Translations under genes and position numbers: made by a program
From: Nematopogon swammerdamellus
Taxonomy: Eukaryota > Arthropoda > Insecta > Lepidoptera > Adelidae
Length of the DNA: 64,000 nucleotides
Reading direction: 5' to 3'
Assembly (NCBI GenBank): GCA_946902875.1
Contig: OX336340.1
Coordinates: forward strand, 1,099,501 to 1,163,500
The notes under the pieces: model-generated
Database searches by the model: none
Told to the model about the DNA's origin: nothing
Seen by the model: only the letters and a program-made list of their open reading frames with translations
In this document: positions 1-9,967 of the stretch, one piece after another
How positions within the stretch are numbered: position 1 is the first letter of the stretch
Layout of the letters: each line of letters starts with the position of its first letter

Positions 1-673
1 ACGACACGATGATGGGCTTCGCTCTGCTGGATTCCCGGCTGGTAACGCGTGTCACGAAGTCGATCTGCGGTTTTGTCAGTGAGAAGTTGAGAGCAGCAGC
101 CACTTGCAGAACCGTGTCGTAGAGGTTTTCATTTTTTTTTTCTGGAATTCCCTTAATTTCAATGTTCTTCATTCTAGCCCATTGGTCTCGCTCATTATTC
201 TCGGCCTTCATTGTGTCCACCGTCTCATTAAGTAAAGCGACGTCAACCTTTAGCTGGTCTATCTCCTTGCACTTATCTGTGAGTATGTCGAGTTTCGCCG
301 AAACGGTGTCGAACTGGGAGGATAGCTTGCTGTTAGTGGCGGAGAGGCTCTGAACTTCGCTCCGTAACACTTTGATGTCCTCCGAGACGCCTGCAAAGGT
401 AGCTAGCTGCAGCTTCATCTCCACGAGCTGTGCCAGGATCTGATCCAGACCCTGTCCGCCCGCAACCGGTGAGCTGGCGCCGCTCAACGAGGCAGGGGAG
501 TTGTGGCGCGTCTGGCGGCAAGTCACACAGCGCCAGGCAGAGCGCCGCTCCTGCCCGAGTTTGGCATATCCCTCCTTAGTTATCCCGGAGCATATGAAGT
601 CGTACACCCTCTTGCACGACGAGCACTGTGTGCCGTCAGTACAATCCTTGCTGCATGTCGCACATTTAAGCAT
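1..673 (-). CDS. LINE ORF1 protein, 5' part (PHD-like zinc finger plus coiled coil), runs off the window
   Basis: Reading the minus strand from the ATG at 673-671 gives 224 uninterrupted codons to the window edge, so the C-terminus is missing. The N-terminus is Cys-rich: C4-x2-C7, C17-x2-C20, C28, then W47-x-C49-x2-C52, a PHD-type finger arrangement. Residues about 85-170 are rich in Leu, Lys, Glu and Ser in heptad-like spacing, as in a coiled coil. They lead into a segment with NIEIKGIPEKK, resembling the RRM-like region of LINE ORF1 proteins. Proteins of this design are common in lepidopteran non-LTR retrotransposons, where ORF1p binds the element RNA and multimerises. A ten-A run inside the ORF keeps frame. 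The unbroken frame suggests a young copy, but ORF2 lies outside the window. A host PHD gene is less likely given the ORF1-like C-terminal part. Confidence 0.75.
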   Translation of the reverse strand, partial: MLKCATCSKDCTDGTQCSSCKRVYDFICSGITKEGYAKLGQERRSAWRCVTCRQTRHNSPASLSGASSPVAGGQGLDQILAQLVEMKLQLATFAGVSEDIKVLRSEVQSLSATNSKLSSQFDTVSAKLDILTDKCKEIDQLKVDVALLNETVDTMKAENNERDQWARMKNIEIKGIPEKKNENLYDTVLQVAAALNFSLTKPQIDFVTRVTSRESSRAKPIIVS

Positions 674-828
674 TTTGAAATAATAATAAGAACTTGATAA
701 GTTTGAATAATATGTAGGTAGATATAGTGTAACCGTGGTACGCGTGACTTCTCGGCTCGGTAAACTGAACTCACGTAAACACGTAAACAACACGACACAA
801 CCGAATCGCACGGCGCACGCCACGGCAC

Positions 829-1145
829 TAAAATAACCGTCGGAGGACCTTGGTTGAAAATTGTAAAATTTAGTACAACGGACAGACATGCATTTGTTAC
901 GGAACCCTACATTCATTTTGCAGAACTTAGTAGAATGGACAGACATAAACGTGTTACGGAACCCTAATTTTATTATAAAATAACCGTCGGAGGACCTTGG
1001 TTGAAAATTGTAAAATTTAGTAGAACGGACAGATATGCATTTGTTACGGAACCCTACATTCATTTTGAAATAAATGTTAAATTTAGTAGAACGGACAGAC
1101 ATGCATTTGTTACGGAACCCTACATTCATTTTGAAATAAATGCCA
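829..1145. repeat. Short tandem/direct repeat block
   Basis: The phrase GCATTTGTTACGGAACCCTA recurs with small changes (about 893, 1035 and 1099; a variant near 950), with a local period of about 66 bp at 1019 and 1085. A longer piece starting AAAATAACCGTCGGAGGACC is repeated at 829 and 978. No coding sense is seen. It lies just upstream of the LINE ORF1 start, so it could be part of that element's 5' region or an unrelated minisatellite. Confidence 0.6.
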
Positions 1146-2054
1146 AGCGCCGCTAAAGAAGTTTTCACTTCAAAAATAGTATTTTTTGTAACTTAACCCA
1201 ATGCAATGACTTAAGTTTACATTTTAAATAATAAAAATAAATCTGTCGCTTTTCGAGAGCTGTCGCGAGTTTAACATTTTTTACCCACCTAAAAAAGTGC
1301 CAAGCGCCGCTAAAGAAGTTTTCACTTCAAAAAATTGCTGTGCGACAGAGGATCGATGAATTCTCCAATGCCCAATGTCAACAACGAAAGGGTGTGGCAC
1401 GAGTGATGAGGAGAATGCATGGATAGCAAAGAATAAGGAATGCAAGTTCCCGCGAGCAGCGTCCATAGCACCTGTAGAACAGACTGAGTGACTACAAATC
1501 TTTTGTGGCTTAGAGTCTCCAGAGGCAAAAGGAACCACTTAATGTTACGTGGGTAGTAATAAAAAAAAAATTTAAAAATATCCTAAGAAGTTTCTTGCTA
1601 ATTCTTTTTCGTGTGTGTAATCGAACTGGATAGGACAAAATTGTGACAAGTTCGAGTGCAGTTTTACTTCCATATGAATGATCAATAAACAATAAACAAC
1701 AACAACAACAAAAGTATTAAAAATGCGATTGATATGGGCGTGATATCAAGTGCGCGGTGCTACGCTCACTTGTGGTACACACGAGTCTTTTTCCACAGGA
1801 GTAAAAGACATTCAATTATTTTAAGTATTTTTATTGAGACTATTGAATTAAATTAAGTTTATTTATGAAATAACAAAAACATAATCATTGTCCACAATAA
1901 AAAAATAAATTAGAGTAGTAATTACTAATAAAATGTATCGAATTAATTACAATCACAAAAATTATGAGTATTTTATTAATTCGTTTTTCAATCGAAACGG
2001 ATCCCGGTATCAGTGGATACAAATCGGCGTGATCAGTGTTTAATTCAATCTGAT
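1142..2054. other. Non-coding stretch with a 35-bp direct repeat and a dispersed repeat (family F)
   Basis: A ~35-bp segment beginning GCCAAGCGCCGCTAAAGAAG occurs at 1142 and again at 1299. At 1615-1700 a segment with GACAAGTTCGAGTGCAGTTT followed by an (AAC)n tail matches 52435-52520, so it is the 3' end of an interspersed element. The remainder is AT-rich with no supported gene. Confidence 0.45.
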
Positions 2055-2712
2055 CCCGGGATCCGTGGAGACAACCTCCGTACAGAACCCTATTACTAAG
2101 CCTGCAACGTCTGTCTGTCCATCCATCCATCCGTCCGTCCGATGGCTGTATCTTTGGAACTTTAATAGCTGTCCGGTTGAAATTTTCACAGAATATGTAC
2201 TATTTTGGCGGATATACTTAACAAATAAAATTAATAAAACAATTGAAACGTTAAAAAAATTAGGGTGGTTCCCATATAAGAAACGTGTTTTTTCAACGTC
2301 TTTTTTAGGTTCCGTATCCATCGTACGGAACCCTATTAAAAATTAAAAATTGGTCCCTCTGCCCGTCTGTCCGAGGGCTGTATCTCTTGAACCGTAATAG
2401 GTAGGTAGCCAGTTGAAATTTTCTCAGAGTATGTGTTATTTATTATGGCCGATATAACAACAAATAATAAAAAGAGGAAAAAGAGAAAAAAATTACGGGG
2501 TCCTCATAGTAAGAAGCATTTTAACAAATCATGAATTTCAACTAATATGAAGCATTTCATAAAACACGCCATAGATGGCGTGAGTGGCGCTGACCATAAC
2601 ATGGCGATACGGAACCCTCGGTGCGCGAGTTCGATTTGCACTTTGCTGGTTTTTTTGTGGTGTGGAAACCTCGGTGCGCGAGTCCCACTCGCACTTGGCT
2701 GTTTTTTTTTTA
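2055..2712. repeat. Interspersed repeat H (two partial copies in series)
   Basis: The block carries CTATTACTAAGCCTGC, runs of GTCTGTC/CCGTCCG, TTGAAATTTTCACAGAATAT, and ends in CGGAACCCTCGGTGCGCGAG followed by a T-rich tail. Most of these landmarks recur in the same order at 40226-41478. Short pieces occur near 3145-3190, 27669-27725, 34730-34790 (reverse) and 61345-61400. It has no coding capacity. This is a widespread lepidopteran repeat type whose class I cannot assign. Confidence 0.6.
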
Positions 2713-3136
2713 TTTGATTGACTTGATTTGATTTTTTCTACTAACTATTTCGTCTTCAGCGGAGCCTAAACACACGCCGACGACGGTACATCACACCGTG
2801 TTGTTTTTCCAAACTGACTTCTCCTCAAGACGGGAAGCTGGCGTGATCTAAATATTGTTACAGTGAGACACCGCCTGGCACACTGACTGACGTTTAGAGC
2901 GACTTCCAACGTTTTCAGTGGAATATAAATTATATTTCAGCGTAGCCAAACACTCGGCCGTGTGATGTGTAACGACTCGTAACAGTAGAAAGTAATTTAC
3001 TGCGAAGATGTCGCGAGAGGAGAGACTTTTGTCAAAGCATTTCAAAAGACGATGTGACTCACGTGAAAATATTAAGAAATTTATGAAAATAGGTATACGA
3101 ATAGAATTTGGTGGAATACCAGTTCCGACCTCTTGT

Positions 3137-3195
3137 CGTAGTTCGAAACCCTCGGTGCGCGAGTCCATCTCGCGCTTGGAAGGATTTTTTTGCTT
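3137..3195. repeat. Repeat H 3' fragment
   Basis: It carries CCCTCGGTGCGCGAGTCC followed by a T-rich tail, matching the end of repeat H at 2615-2712. A short ATG frame upstream (3008-3199) is not supported as a gene. Confidence 0.5.
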
Positions 3196-3534
3196 CTAAT
3201 AGTTTTAATAAGTATATTTATAAGGTTTTGATTTCAAATCGAATCAAATCAAAATTTATGTTTAATGCACTTGAATTTTTTTTTTTGCAAAAGGTAAAGC
3301 TTAAAGTCTACAGGCGTTCTCCTCCAGCCAATATTTGCTTTATCGTGAAAGAGTTTGGAGTGGCAGACAACAAATAAAGAGATGACGTTGATATATAATT
3401 TAAATAGATAATAAAACATAATTACAAATAAATAGAGAAATATACATACATAATAAATAATATTTATGATATTTAAACATACTTACAAATAAGATAAACA
3501 GGGAAAGGTAACATACATACATACATAACAAACG

Positions 3535-3845
3535 CTGTATCCCGACAATCAGGGTAAGCAGAGTAATCGGTGTTCTGCTATAAGGACTCTGGTAAATTAC
3601 AGCACAACACCGACCACCACGTTCAGCACAGTAGGTATATGGACAAGACAACTATCAATCAAGCAAGCAAGGCACGAAGAACCCACCTGCTGCATGACTA
3701 GGTGGAAGGACTGCGCCAAGGTGAGAAGTGGCTAGCCTCTCGCCCTTTAGCGCAGTATCTTGTCCTTATCCCTTAGTCGCCTCTCACGACATGCACGGCG
3801 AGAGATGCAGTGGGGCTATTCTCTTTAAGTACCGGCCCCATACGG
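3535..3845 (-). repeat. Interspersed repeat D, near full length
   Basis: On the minus strand it begins with GGGGCCGGTACTTAAAGAGA, continues through AGGCGACTAAGGGATAAGGA, and ends near CCCTGATTGTCGGGATACAG. The same order occurs at 5615-6290 (+), 47750-47944 (-), 50928-51240 (-) and 51345-51420 (+). Its first ~90 bp also serves as the head of SINE-C. It is non-coding. Confidence 0.6.
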
Positions 3846-4555
3846 TATCATCAGATTTAGTTTGTTTTGTTTGGTTTTTAATATAAAGTTTGTTATTTCA
3901 AGTTCTATAAATTTATTATTATTATTTTCTCATTTAATTCTATATTTATGTTATACGTCATCATAACTTTACAACGTACCTACATAATATTATGTACCAA
4001 TACTAATGTCTAAAATTGTTAAAGTCAATTATGAATAGGTAATAAATCAATGTGCGGACCTATATTCAATATTTCGTCGAATATTCCCCAGTCCCTACAA
4101 ATGGTATAATCAAACTCGAATCAGCGAATCCGGAGCGTGACTTTAATAATATTTGAACGAGCGGTTTTCGAGTTGTAATTGCCCCAGGCTGACGCGACGC
4201 CCGCAAATTAGTCGGAATATGCGTAAGTATCAGAGATCAGATACATAATGGCTAGATGTTGCTTCACGCTTAGCGCCGGTTGCAGCTTTATGGACACAGC
4301 TGGCCATAAGGGCGCTTTATTAGATCACCAATATCCAACCAGGCACATGAAGAGCATTCAACTCATAACCATGAACAGATAAATTTAATAGAAGTATCAT
4401 ATTTAACAGCATCAATATTTATGATAAATTATCGCAAAAATTACGAGAAATTATACAAATATACAATATTTAGGTTACAATTGAATAAGCGCGACCGAAT
4501 GTCCATGGGCGTCGTCAAACACCTAACGTGTAGATAGCTCGTTCTATAAAAAAAG
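3846..4555. other. No feature recognised
   Basis: This is AT-rich sequence without a supported ORF, RNA gene or repeat I could match elsewhere in the window. Confidence 0.4.
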
Positions 4556-4559
4556 TGGC

Positions 4560-4790
4560 TAAAAAAAACGTTTTTTGACGTTTCCAACATGTGGAATTCA
4601 CTCCCACCTGCATCCTTTCCTCTAATATACAGTCTGGGGTCCTTCAAACATAATGTGAAGGTGCACCTAGCCGGCCGACATGGTATTCGCAGCTCCCGTA
4701 AATACCCGAATGCCCGTGGGCGCCGTCGGACTATACCTCTGCGTTAGTCTGGCGCGCGCCATATGTCGTGCTTTCCATAAAAAAAAAGAC
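4560..4790 (+). mobile_element. LINE-1 family 3' end, decayed
   Basis: The sequence follows the 3' end of the long copy at 41868-42683: a degenerate (I/L)WN(A/S)LP motif, then the ASFPLIYSLGSFKHNVKVHL-like segment, then the short 3' UTR ending GTGCTTTCCATAAAAAAAAA. It is a 5'-truncated insertion with a poly-A tail. Confidence 0.6.
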
Positions 4791-4799
4791 TTAACATTT

Positions 4800-5612
4800 T
4801 TTTTACTAATTACATAGCTAATTTTGAATGATAATAAGAAAATAAGACAATTATTATCTACTCATACGTTCGGTAAAAAAATAATGTGTTTTAGTAAAAT
4901 TATTTGTTTTGATTTGAAATTTGGCGATACCGTGTTCCCATTACAGAACGCTCTCGATGGTCCTACATGTATTATGTGTCTGATACTAAGTGGTAGGTAC
5001 AATCAGCTTGTACAAACAACCACACCGCTGACACTATGGATATCATATTGGAAATTCATAATTTGACAGTTAATTCGTGTTCAAGTGGTTGTTTTTGTTC
5101 GGTTGAAACTCGCGAATGCGATATTATCACTGTAAAGCTCGATCTTTGATAGCGACGCTGTTAATTATTTTTTTAGGGCTTTTATTTAATAATGATTTGT
5201 TCCTTGATAAGAGTTGCTCCTAGATGCTAGTAGATAGCGCTGCATTTCCGTGCTCTATTGGCGACTGTTTGATACTTATCAGCGCCATAGTACTCATCTT
5301 CCCTTCACTTGGGGTCCAGAGTAACTAAGGGATAGAGAACGCTCAACGAAATCCAACACAATTACTAAATCCCTCTCACTAGGGCTCGCCAACAGTTTGT
5401 GTTAGGAAAGGTTCACCAAAACCATGTCCTACATAGGAAACTGACTTTTTAAAGGACATTATCTTGAAAAATAAGATTTATTGAAAACAGGTTTTACGGA
5501 GCTTTTCTTGAAGCTTATCCAACGAGGAATCCCGCTGTCGAACTCAAACACTCAGTGTATTAGTCTCATAAATATTCACAACCAAATCATTATATTTATT
5601 TAGTAGTTTAGT
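4800..5612. other. No feature recognised
   Basis: AT-rich non-coding sequence. The 80-codon frame at 4824-5066 has no recognisable family and no supporting context. Confidence 0.35.
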
Positions 5613-5614
5613 AT

Positions 5615-6290
5615 AACTTCCCGTGCATGTCCTAAAAGGCGACTAAGTGATAAGGACAACGTCGTGCATAAAGGTGACAGGCTAGCCACCTCTCGCCTTG
5701 TCACGGTCCTTCCACCGAGTCAAATAGCAGGTGGCTCTTAGTACCTTACTTGCTGCTTGATAGTTATCTTGTCCTAATACTTTGCTAAATGTGGTGGTCG
5801 GTGTTGTGCTGTAATTTACAAGACTACTTGCAGCACTCGTCAGCCTCGATAGCTCCGTGGTGCAGACAGTCAACTGTCGCTATTGAATGTTAAGCAACGC
5901 TGGGTGCGGTCAGTACTTGGATGGGTGACCGCTGACCGTTGGAGGCTGACCGAGGTTCGGATTCCTCGTAAAACTGTAGGTCCCTTCCCTCCTAATCTTA
6001 CTTGGTGGTAGGGTTTAACCCGCCCGGGTTGGTCCACCGCACTGAATGAAACGTCGGTTGAAACGGCTATGTAAATAGTTTGTGTTTTCCGACCAGTTCA
6101 GTGTAGCCGGCACGATCAAAGGGGGAAACGCTGACATGGCACCTAGTTCACCCGGTGTTATGGGCTGACATCACGGACGTTGTAGGTGATGTAGCCAACC
6201 GTGTCAGTTACCATAAAAAAAAAAGCACAACACCGACTACTCTGCTTACTCCGATTGTCGGGATATAGCGTGTGGTATGTATGCATGTAA
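5615..6290 (+). repeat. Repeat D copy split by a SINE-A
   Basis: The left part (5615-5838) runs from the cgactaag/ggataaggac region to TACTTGCAGCAC. The right part (6225-6290) resumes with AGCACAACACCGACTACTCT and ends at GTCGGGATATAGCGTGTGGT. The uninterrupted equivalent is visible at 51345-51420. The SINE therefore inserted later, with an AGCAC duplication. Confidence 0.65.
5839..6224 (+). mobile_element. SINE-A, full length, chimeric tRNA/5S head
   Basis: The head opens with a tRNA-like A box (TAGCTCCGTGG, 5850-5860). It is followed by a 5S rRNA-like block (5889-5932) holding TTAAGCAACG and TACTTGGATGGGTGACCGC, which correspond to the 5S A block and C block. A tRNA-type B box (GGTTCGGATTCC, 5954-5965) follows. 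Next come the shared central domain (GTAAAACTGTAGGTCCCTT ... GGTTGGTACCACCGCACTGA), the SINE-A body (ending GATGTAGCCAACCGTGTCAG) and a poly-A tail. Flanking AGCAC copies (5832-5836, 6224-6228) look like the target duplication. Transcription by RNA polymerase III and mobilisation by a LINE are inferred from its structure. Confidence 0.85.
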
Positions 6291-6364
6291 TTTAGAACAG
6301 TTTAAATTAATTCAGACGCTGTTCTCTAGCTGACCTAAAATAGACATACAATGTTGCCTTATCT

Positions 6365-6640
6365 TATAAAGCGTCTAGGCAGAATGCCCGGCGCACCTCA
6401 CCCCGCATACCATTCCGTACGCGAGAACGCGACAACCGTGTTCAGCCAGCCGTATTCGTGTTCTATGGTAGAACGAGAACCCCACCTGACGCTACACCCA
6501 CAGAACATACAACATTCGTAGAAGTTGTAAGTGGGCGGTACTCGTGAACCGTACGTAAGCGTAGTTCCGCTCACTTGGTCTCCGCCCATATCAATCGCTT
6601 TTTTTCATTACTGTCACGCAATTACCATCTAGCCATAAAA
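6365..6640. repeat. Interspersed repeat G
   Basis: The motifs ACAGAACATACAACATTCGT, GTAGAAGTTGTAAG and AAGCGTAGTTCCGCTCACTT recur in the same order, with an interruption, at 57690-57800 and 58235-58350. The function is unknown and there is no coding frame worth calling. Confidence 0.45.
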
Positions 6641-6647
6641 CCATTTT

Positions 6648-7027
6648 GTCGGCCTCGCTAGCTCAGTAGTGCGGTCGGTCGACTGTTGTTAAGCAACCCT
6701 GAGCGCGGTCAGTACTTGTGACCGCTCGTGAATGGGTGACCGCACGACCGTTAGAGTCTGACCGTGGTTCGGATTCCACGTAAAACTGTTGGTCCCTTCC
6801 CTTCTAGTAGGTAGGGGTCATCCCGCCCGGGTTGGTACCACCGCACTGAATGAATGAAAGGTCGGTCGAAACGGCTATGTCAATAGTTTGTTTTCCGTCC
6901 AGTTCAGTGTAGCCGGCATGAAATTAAGTGAAGCACAGGACATGGCACCTAGTTCACACGGTGTTATGGGCTGACATCACGGATGTTGTAGGTGATGTAG
7001 CCAATCGTGTCAGTTTCCATAAAAAAA
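6648..7027 (+). mobile_element. SINE-A, full length
   Basis: The A box TAGCTCAGTAGTGCGG is followed by the 5S-like TTAAGCAACC and a partly duplicated C-block region (TCAGTACTTGTGACCGCTCG then ATGGGTGACCGC). The B box is GGTTCGGATTCC, followed by the central domain, body and A7 tail. The C-block duplication is specific to this copy. Confidence 0.8.
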
Positions 7028-7168
7028 CGCACTTCCTGCCCATCTATTTCCAGCCAAGTACAGCTTAGGGGTTTTCAAAAGGGACGTGAAAAGGCTCCTG
7101 CCAGGCCGGCATGTTGTTCGCAATGCCCGTGCGTCACAGAATGTCACATGGGCATCTTTTGAAACATA
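7028..7168 (+). mobile_element. LINE-1 family 3' end
   Basis: The translation contains PAKYSLGVFKRDVKRLLPGR, close to the C-terminus of the long LINE-1 copy at 41868-42683. It ends in a short 3' UTR that abuts the tail of the next element. Confidence 0.6.
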
Positions 7169-7488
7169 TTTTTTTTTATGGAAACTGACACGGTTGGCTA
7201 CATCACCTACAACATCCGTGATGTCAGTCCATAACACCGGCTGAACTTGGTGCCACGTCAGGCTTCCCTTCGGTCGTGCCGGCTACACTGAACTGGACGG
7301 AAAACACAAACTATTTACATAGCCGTTTCGATCGACCTTTCATACAGTGGGGTGGTACCAACCCGGGCGGGTTGAACCCTACCACCTAGTAATATAAGAA
7401 GGGAGTCATATCCCTTAGTCGCCTTTTACGACATACACGGGGAGAGATGCAGTGGGGCTATTCTTTTAAAGTACCGGCCCCACACGGT
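7169..7488 (-). mobile_element. SINE-C, full length
   Basis: Read on the minus strand it starts at ACCGTGTGGGGCCGGTACTT and continues through TGCATCTCTCCCCGTGTATG and AGGCGACTAAGGGATATGAC. It then enters the shared central domain (ACTAGGTGGTAGGGTTCAAC ...), the SINE-A-type body and a poly-A tail. The head is unrelated to the tRNA/5S head of SINE-A and matches the start of repeat D. Confidence 0.75.
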
Positions 7489-8217
7489 CTAACGATGCCA
7501 CATGTCGCGCTTTCCATTAAAAACCTGCTCCTACTTCTACACGTGTTTTATGTTCTGTGTCTACACCGGACACCGACATTACCGACAACATCAACTGTTG
7601 AATTTACGATCGACCAGCCCCGTCCTCTCTTAAAAATACTACGAATATAATTAAAAACACGACTCAACTAAGAAACGCATAAAAAGTCTCGGATGCGATT
7701 GAATTAATATGCAAATTCGAATTTATTCGAAATATTTAATTCGGATAACTTTACGAGGAAAGCCGACACGTTAAGCCGGCGATTCGAAATTAAAATGTGA
7801 TTTGTTTTATCGATTCTGAATTAACTGCCTTTCGAAGATTTCCGAGTACATTTTTATGTGATAAAGTTACGTATTTTATTAAGGAAACACAAACTATTTC
7901 TTATTAGCTATACAGATTGTTTCAGCAATGACTTCCAAAATGTGTGTCATTCTAGAGCTCACTCAAATGAAAAATTTTAGAATTTGTATTTTTTTTTTCT
8001 AAAAAATTATTTATCCCCATACATCTCTGTGGCGATAATTTCGAAAAATATATCGGGGTCATGACTTTTTTAAATTTAAAAACTTGTCCATAAAAAAATT
8101 CAATTGTCAATGAATGAATAAAAGACTCCCAAAATTAATGTTGGGATGGCTCTTCAAAACCCCATTATCAACAACAAAAGGATGTTCAGTTTCTCTACGA
8201 CTAAATAGTGTTGCGGA
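7489..8217. other. Mostly unrecognised AT-rich sequence
   Basis: A LINE-1 3' tail remnant (CACATGTCGCGCTTTCCATT) lies at 7498-7520. The rest shows no supported feature. Confidence 0.4.
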
Positions 8218-8349
8218 GGGAGATAGGTTGGATGGATGACCGAAGTGAAGCACTGACGTGTCACCTAGTTCACCCGGTGTTATGGGCTGATATCACGGAT
8301 GTTGTAGGTGATGTAGCCAACCGTGTCAGTTTACATAAAAAAAAAATCG
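8218..8349 (+). mobile_element. SINE-A 3' fragment
   Basis: Only the last ~120 bp of the body (CACCTAGTTCACCCGGTGTT ... GCCAACCGTGTCAGTTTACA) and the poly-A tail are present, preceded by a scrambled GGTTGGATGGATGACCGAAG. Confidence 0.65.
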
Positions 8350-8919
8350 TAAGGAATAAGATATTCAAGCTCCTCCGAGCAGCGTTCGAAAGTGTAAATG
8401 TAATATTTTGTGTATTATTTTAAGTATTAAAAAAATTATGACGAACCACACAGAACATTCATGCATATGTCTCAATCCAATATTCTTAATGTTCTGTGTT
8501 CTTAATAGCTATTTTCTTAAATTGCATCTTTTTATCATCCCAAAATCTAATACTTCAAGCATCCAAAGCGAATGATCTAAAATTATAATCAACAAATTTC
8601 GTATACAATAAATTATCTCGCTTCACAAAATTCCAAAGCACAGTCTCACGGAACAAAACTGGCATTGACGCACCTCTAAGCACGTACGTGTATATAGAGT
8701 CAGAATGCACTGATTTGCTCTGCCATTCATCTCCCGACCACTCCCTTCGTGGCCGAGGTTTCTATACGAGCTCTATGAATATTTATAAGTCGCTTGAATA
8801 GCAGCATTCCACTCTGGACCGCGCATGGTTGATTAATGTGACCTGCTACAAGCGTGAAGGTACCTTTGGACTCAAAATTCGTTCTCAACATGCCGGTGAA
8901 AATGTGCGTAGATCTACAT
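8350..8919. other. No feature recognised
   Basis: AT-rich sequence with no ORF, RNA gene or repeat that I can support. Confidence 0.35.
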
Positions 8920-9967
8920 TACGCGCCCAGTTAAGGCTTCTCATACTTCAGGACACTTACCGAGGATGCGTACCGATCGGTTCCGCAGATCTTTCCTCTA
9001 TAGCAGGGGTCTCCAACCGGTAGTATGCGGGCCCCCGGTAGTACGCTGCCCTATTTTTAGGCTCCCGCAGAGAGACGTTCCAATAAACATAAACATTGAA
9101 ATAATACCGCAATTTTTTTTTATAAAATATTAATATAGAAATACGTTGACTCCAGAACATGTTAAAAATTACCTAATGCTGTCATGCTGTCATATATTGT
9201 TTATTGTTTATTTAGCATCTATTGGCAGTACACTGCGCTCAGATTTGTCATATGTACATTGTAACATTCCGCCAGTTCGATTATCACAGTGAAGAAGAAC
9301 TGACAAGAAACTTCACTGGAATTTTTATCAATGTACACTTAGTCTAATTAAAAAAAAAATGTTCGCCACTGCCTAGACACGCACGTGCTGATTTATGACA
9401 GATGCAGCAATTCATGATAAAGTGAAAACATATTTACTATGAAATTGTATGAAGTTATATACCCACCACACTGCCACATGAAGCAGGCCAGTCTCCACAA
9501 ACAGCGCCCGTTCACGAGCACCACACCTGGGCCAGCTATCGCCTTCCTCAACCATATTGTAGGGTGGAAAACGACCCGGACCCGGATATAGATTATATAG
9601 CATTTTTTTTTTATTTGTCTGAAATCAAAATAGCCAGGTATCCCATTAACATTTATAGGTAAACGTCTTACATAGGTACTGTCCCTATTTGAAGGTGCCC
9701 GCTGGGCTTGACAGAAATATGGAAGTAGCTCTTAAGACGAAACCAGTTGGACACCACTGCTCTATAGAAATGATGATCTTTGAAAACGCTCACCTTGTAC
9801 ATATACTCCACCTCAGTACAGACTCGGGTACTTCAAGAGGGAATGAATGGGCAACTGTCAGGCCTTCATGGCATTCGAAACCCCCGCATACGAACGAATG
9901 TCCATGGGCGTCGGTAGACACTTTATGGGTGGTTAGGCGCAACATGTCGCGATTTCAATAAAAAAAA
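8920..9967 (+). mobile_element. LINE-1 family 3' end, split by a hAT element
   Basis: The left part ends ACTTACCGAGGATGCGTACC ... TTCCTCTATAG. The right part resumes at 9768 with a decayed version of the (I/L)WN(A/S)LP region, GACTCGGGTACTTCAAGAGG, and the 3' UTR ending CATGTCGCGATTTCAATAAA. Compared with 43092-43320, the LINE reads through once 9004-9759 and one TSD copy are removed. The reading frame is decayed. Confidence 0.65.
9004..9759. mobile_element. hAT-type DNA transposon, non-autonomous, with perfect 8-bp target duplication
   Basis: The left terminus is CAGGGGTCTCCAACCGG; the right terminus reversed is CAGTGGTGTCCAACTGG. Both are typical of hAT ends. The flanks are CTCTATAG at 8996-9003 and CTCTATAG at 9760-9767, an exact 8-bp duplication as expected for hAT integration. 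The 756-bp interior has no transposase frame, so it would need a transposase supplied in trans. It sits inside a LINE-1 fragment and is therefore younger than it. Confidence 0.85.

Noticed and set aside
3008..3199. 63-codon frame starting MSREERLL with a possible GT donor
   Set aside because: It runs into repeat H, the donor is weak and no partner exon was found.
5889..5932. A genuine 5S rRNA gene
   Set aside because: Only the internal promoter part (~44 bp) is present, inside a SINE; the 5S ends are missing.
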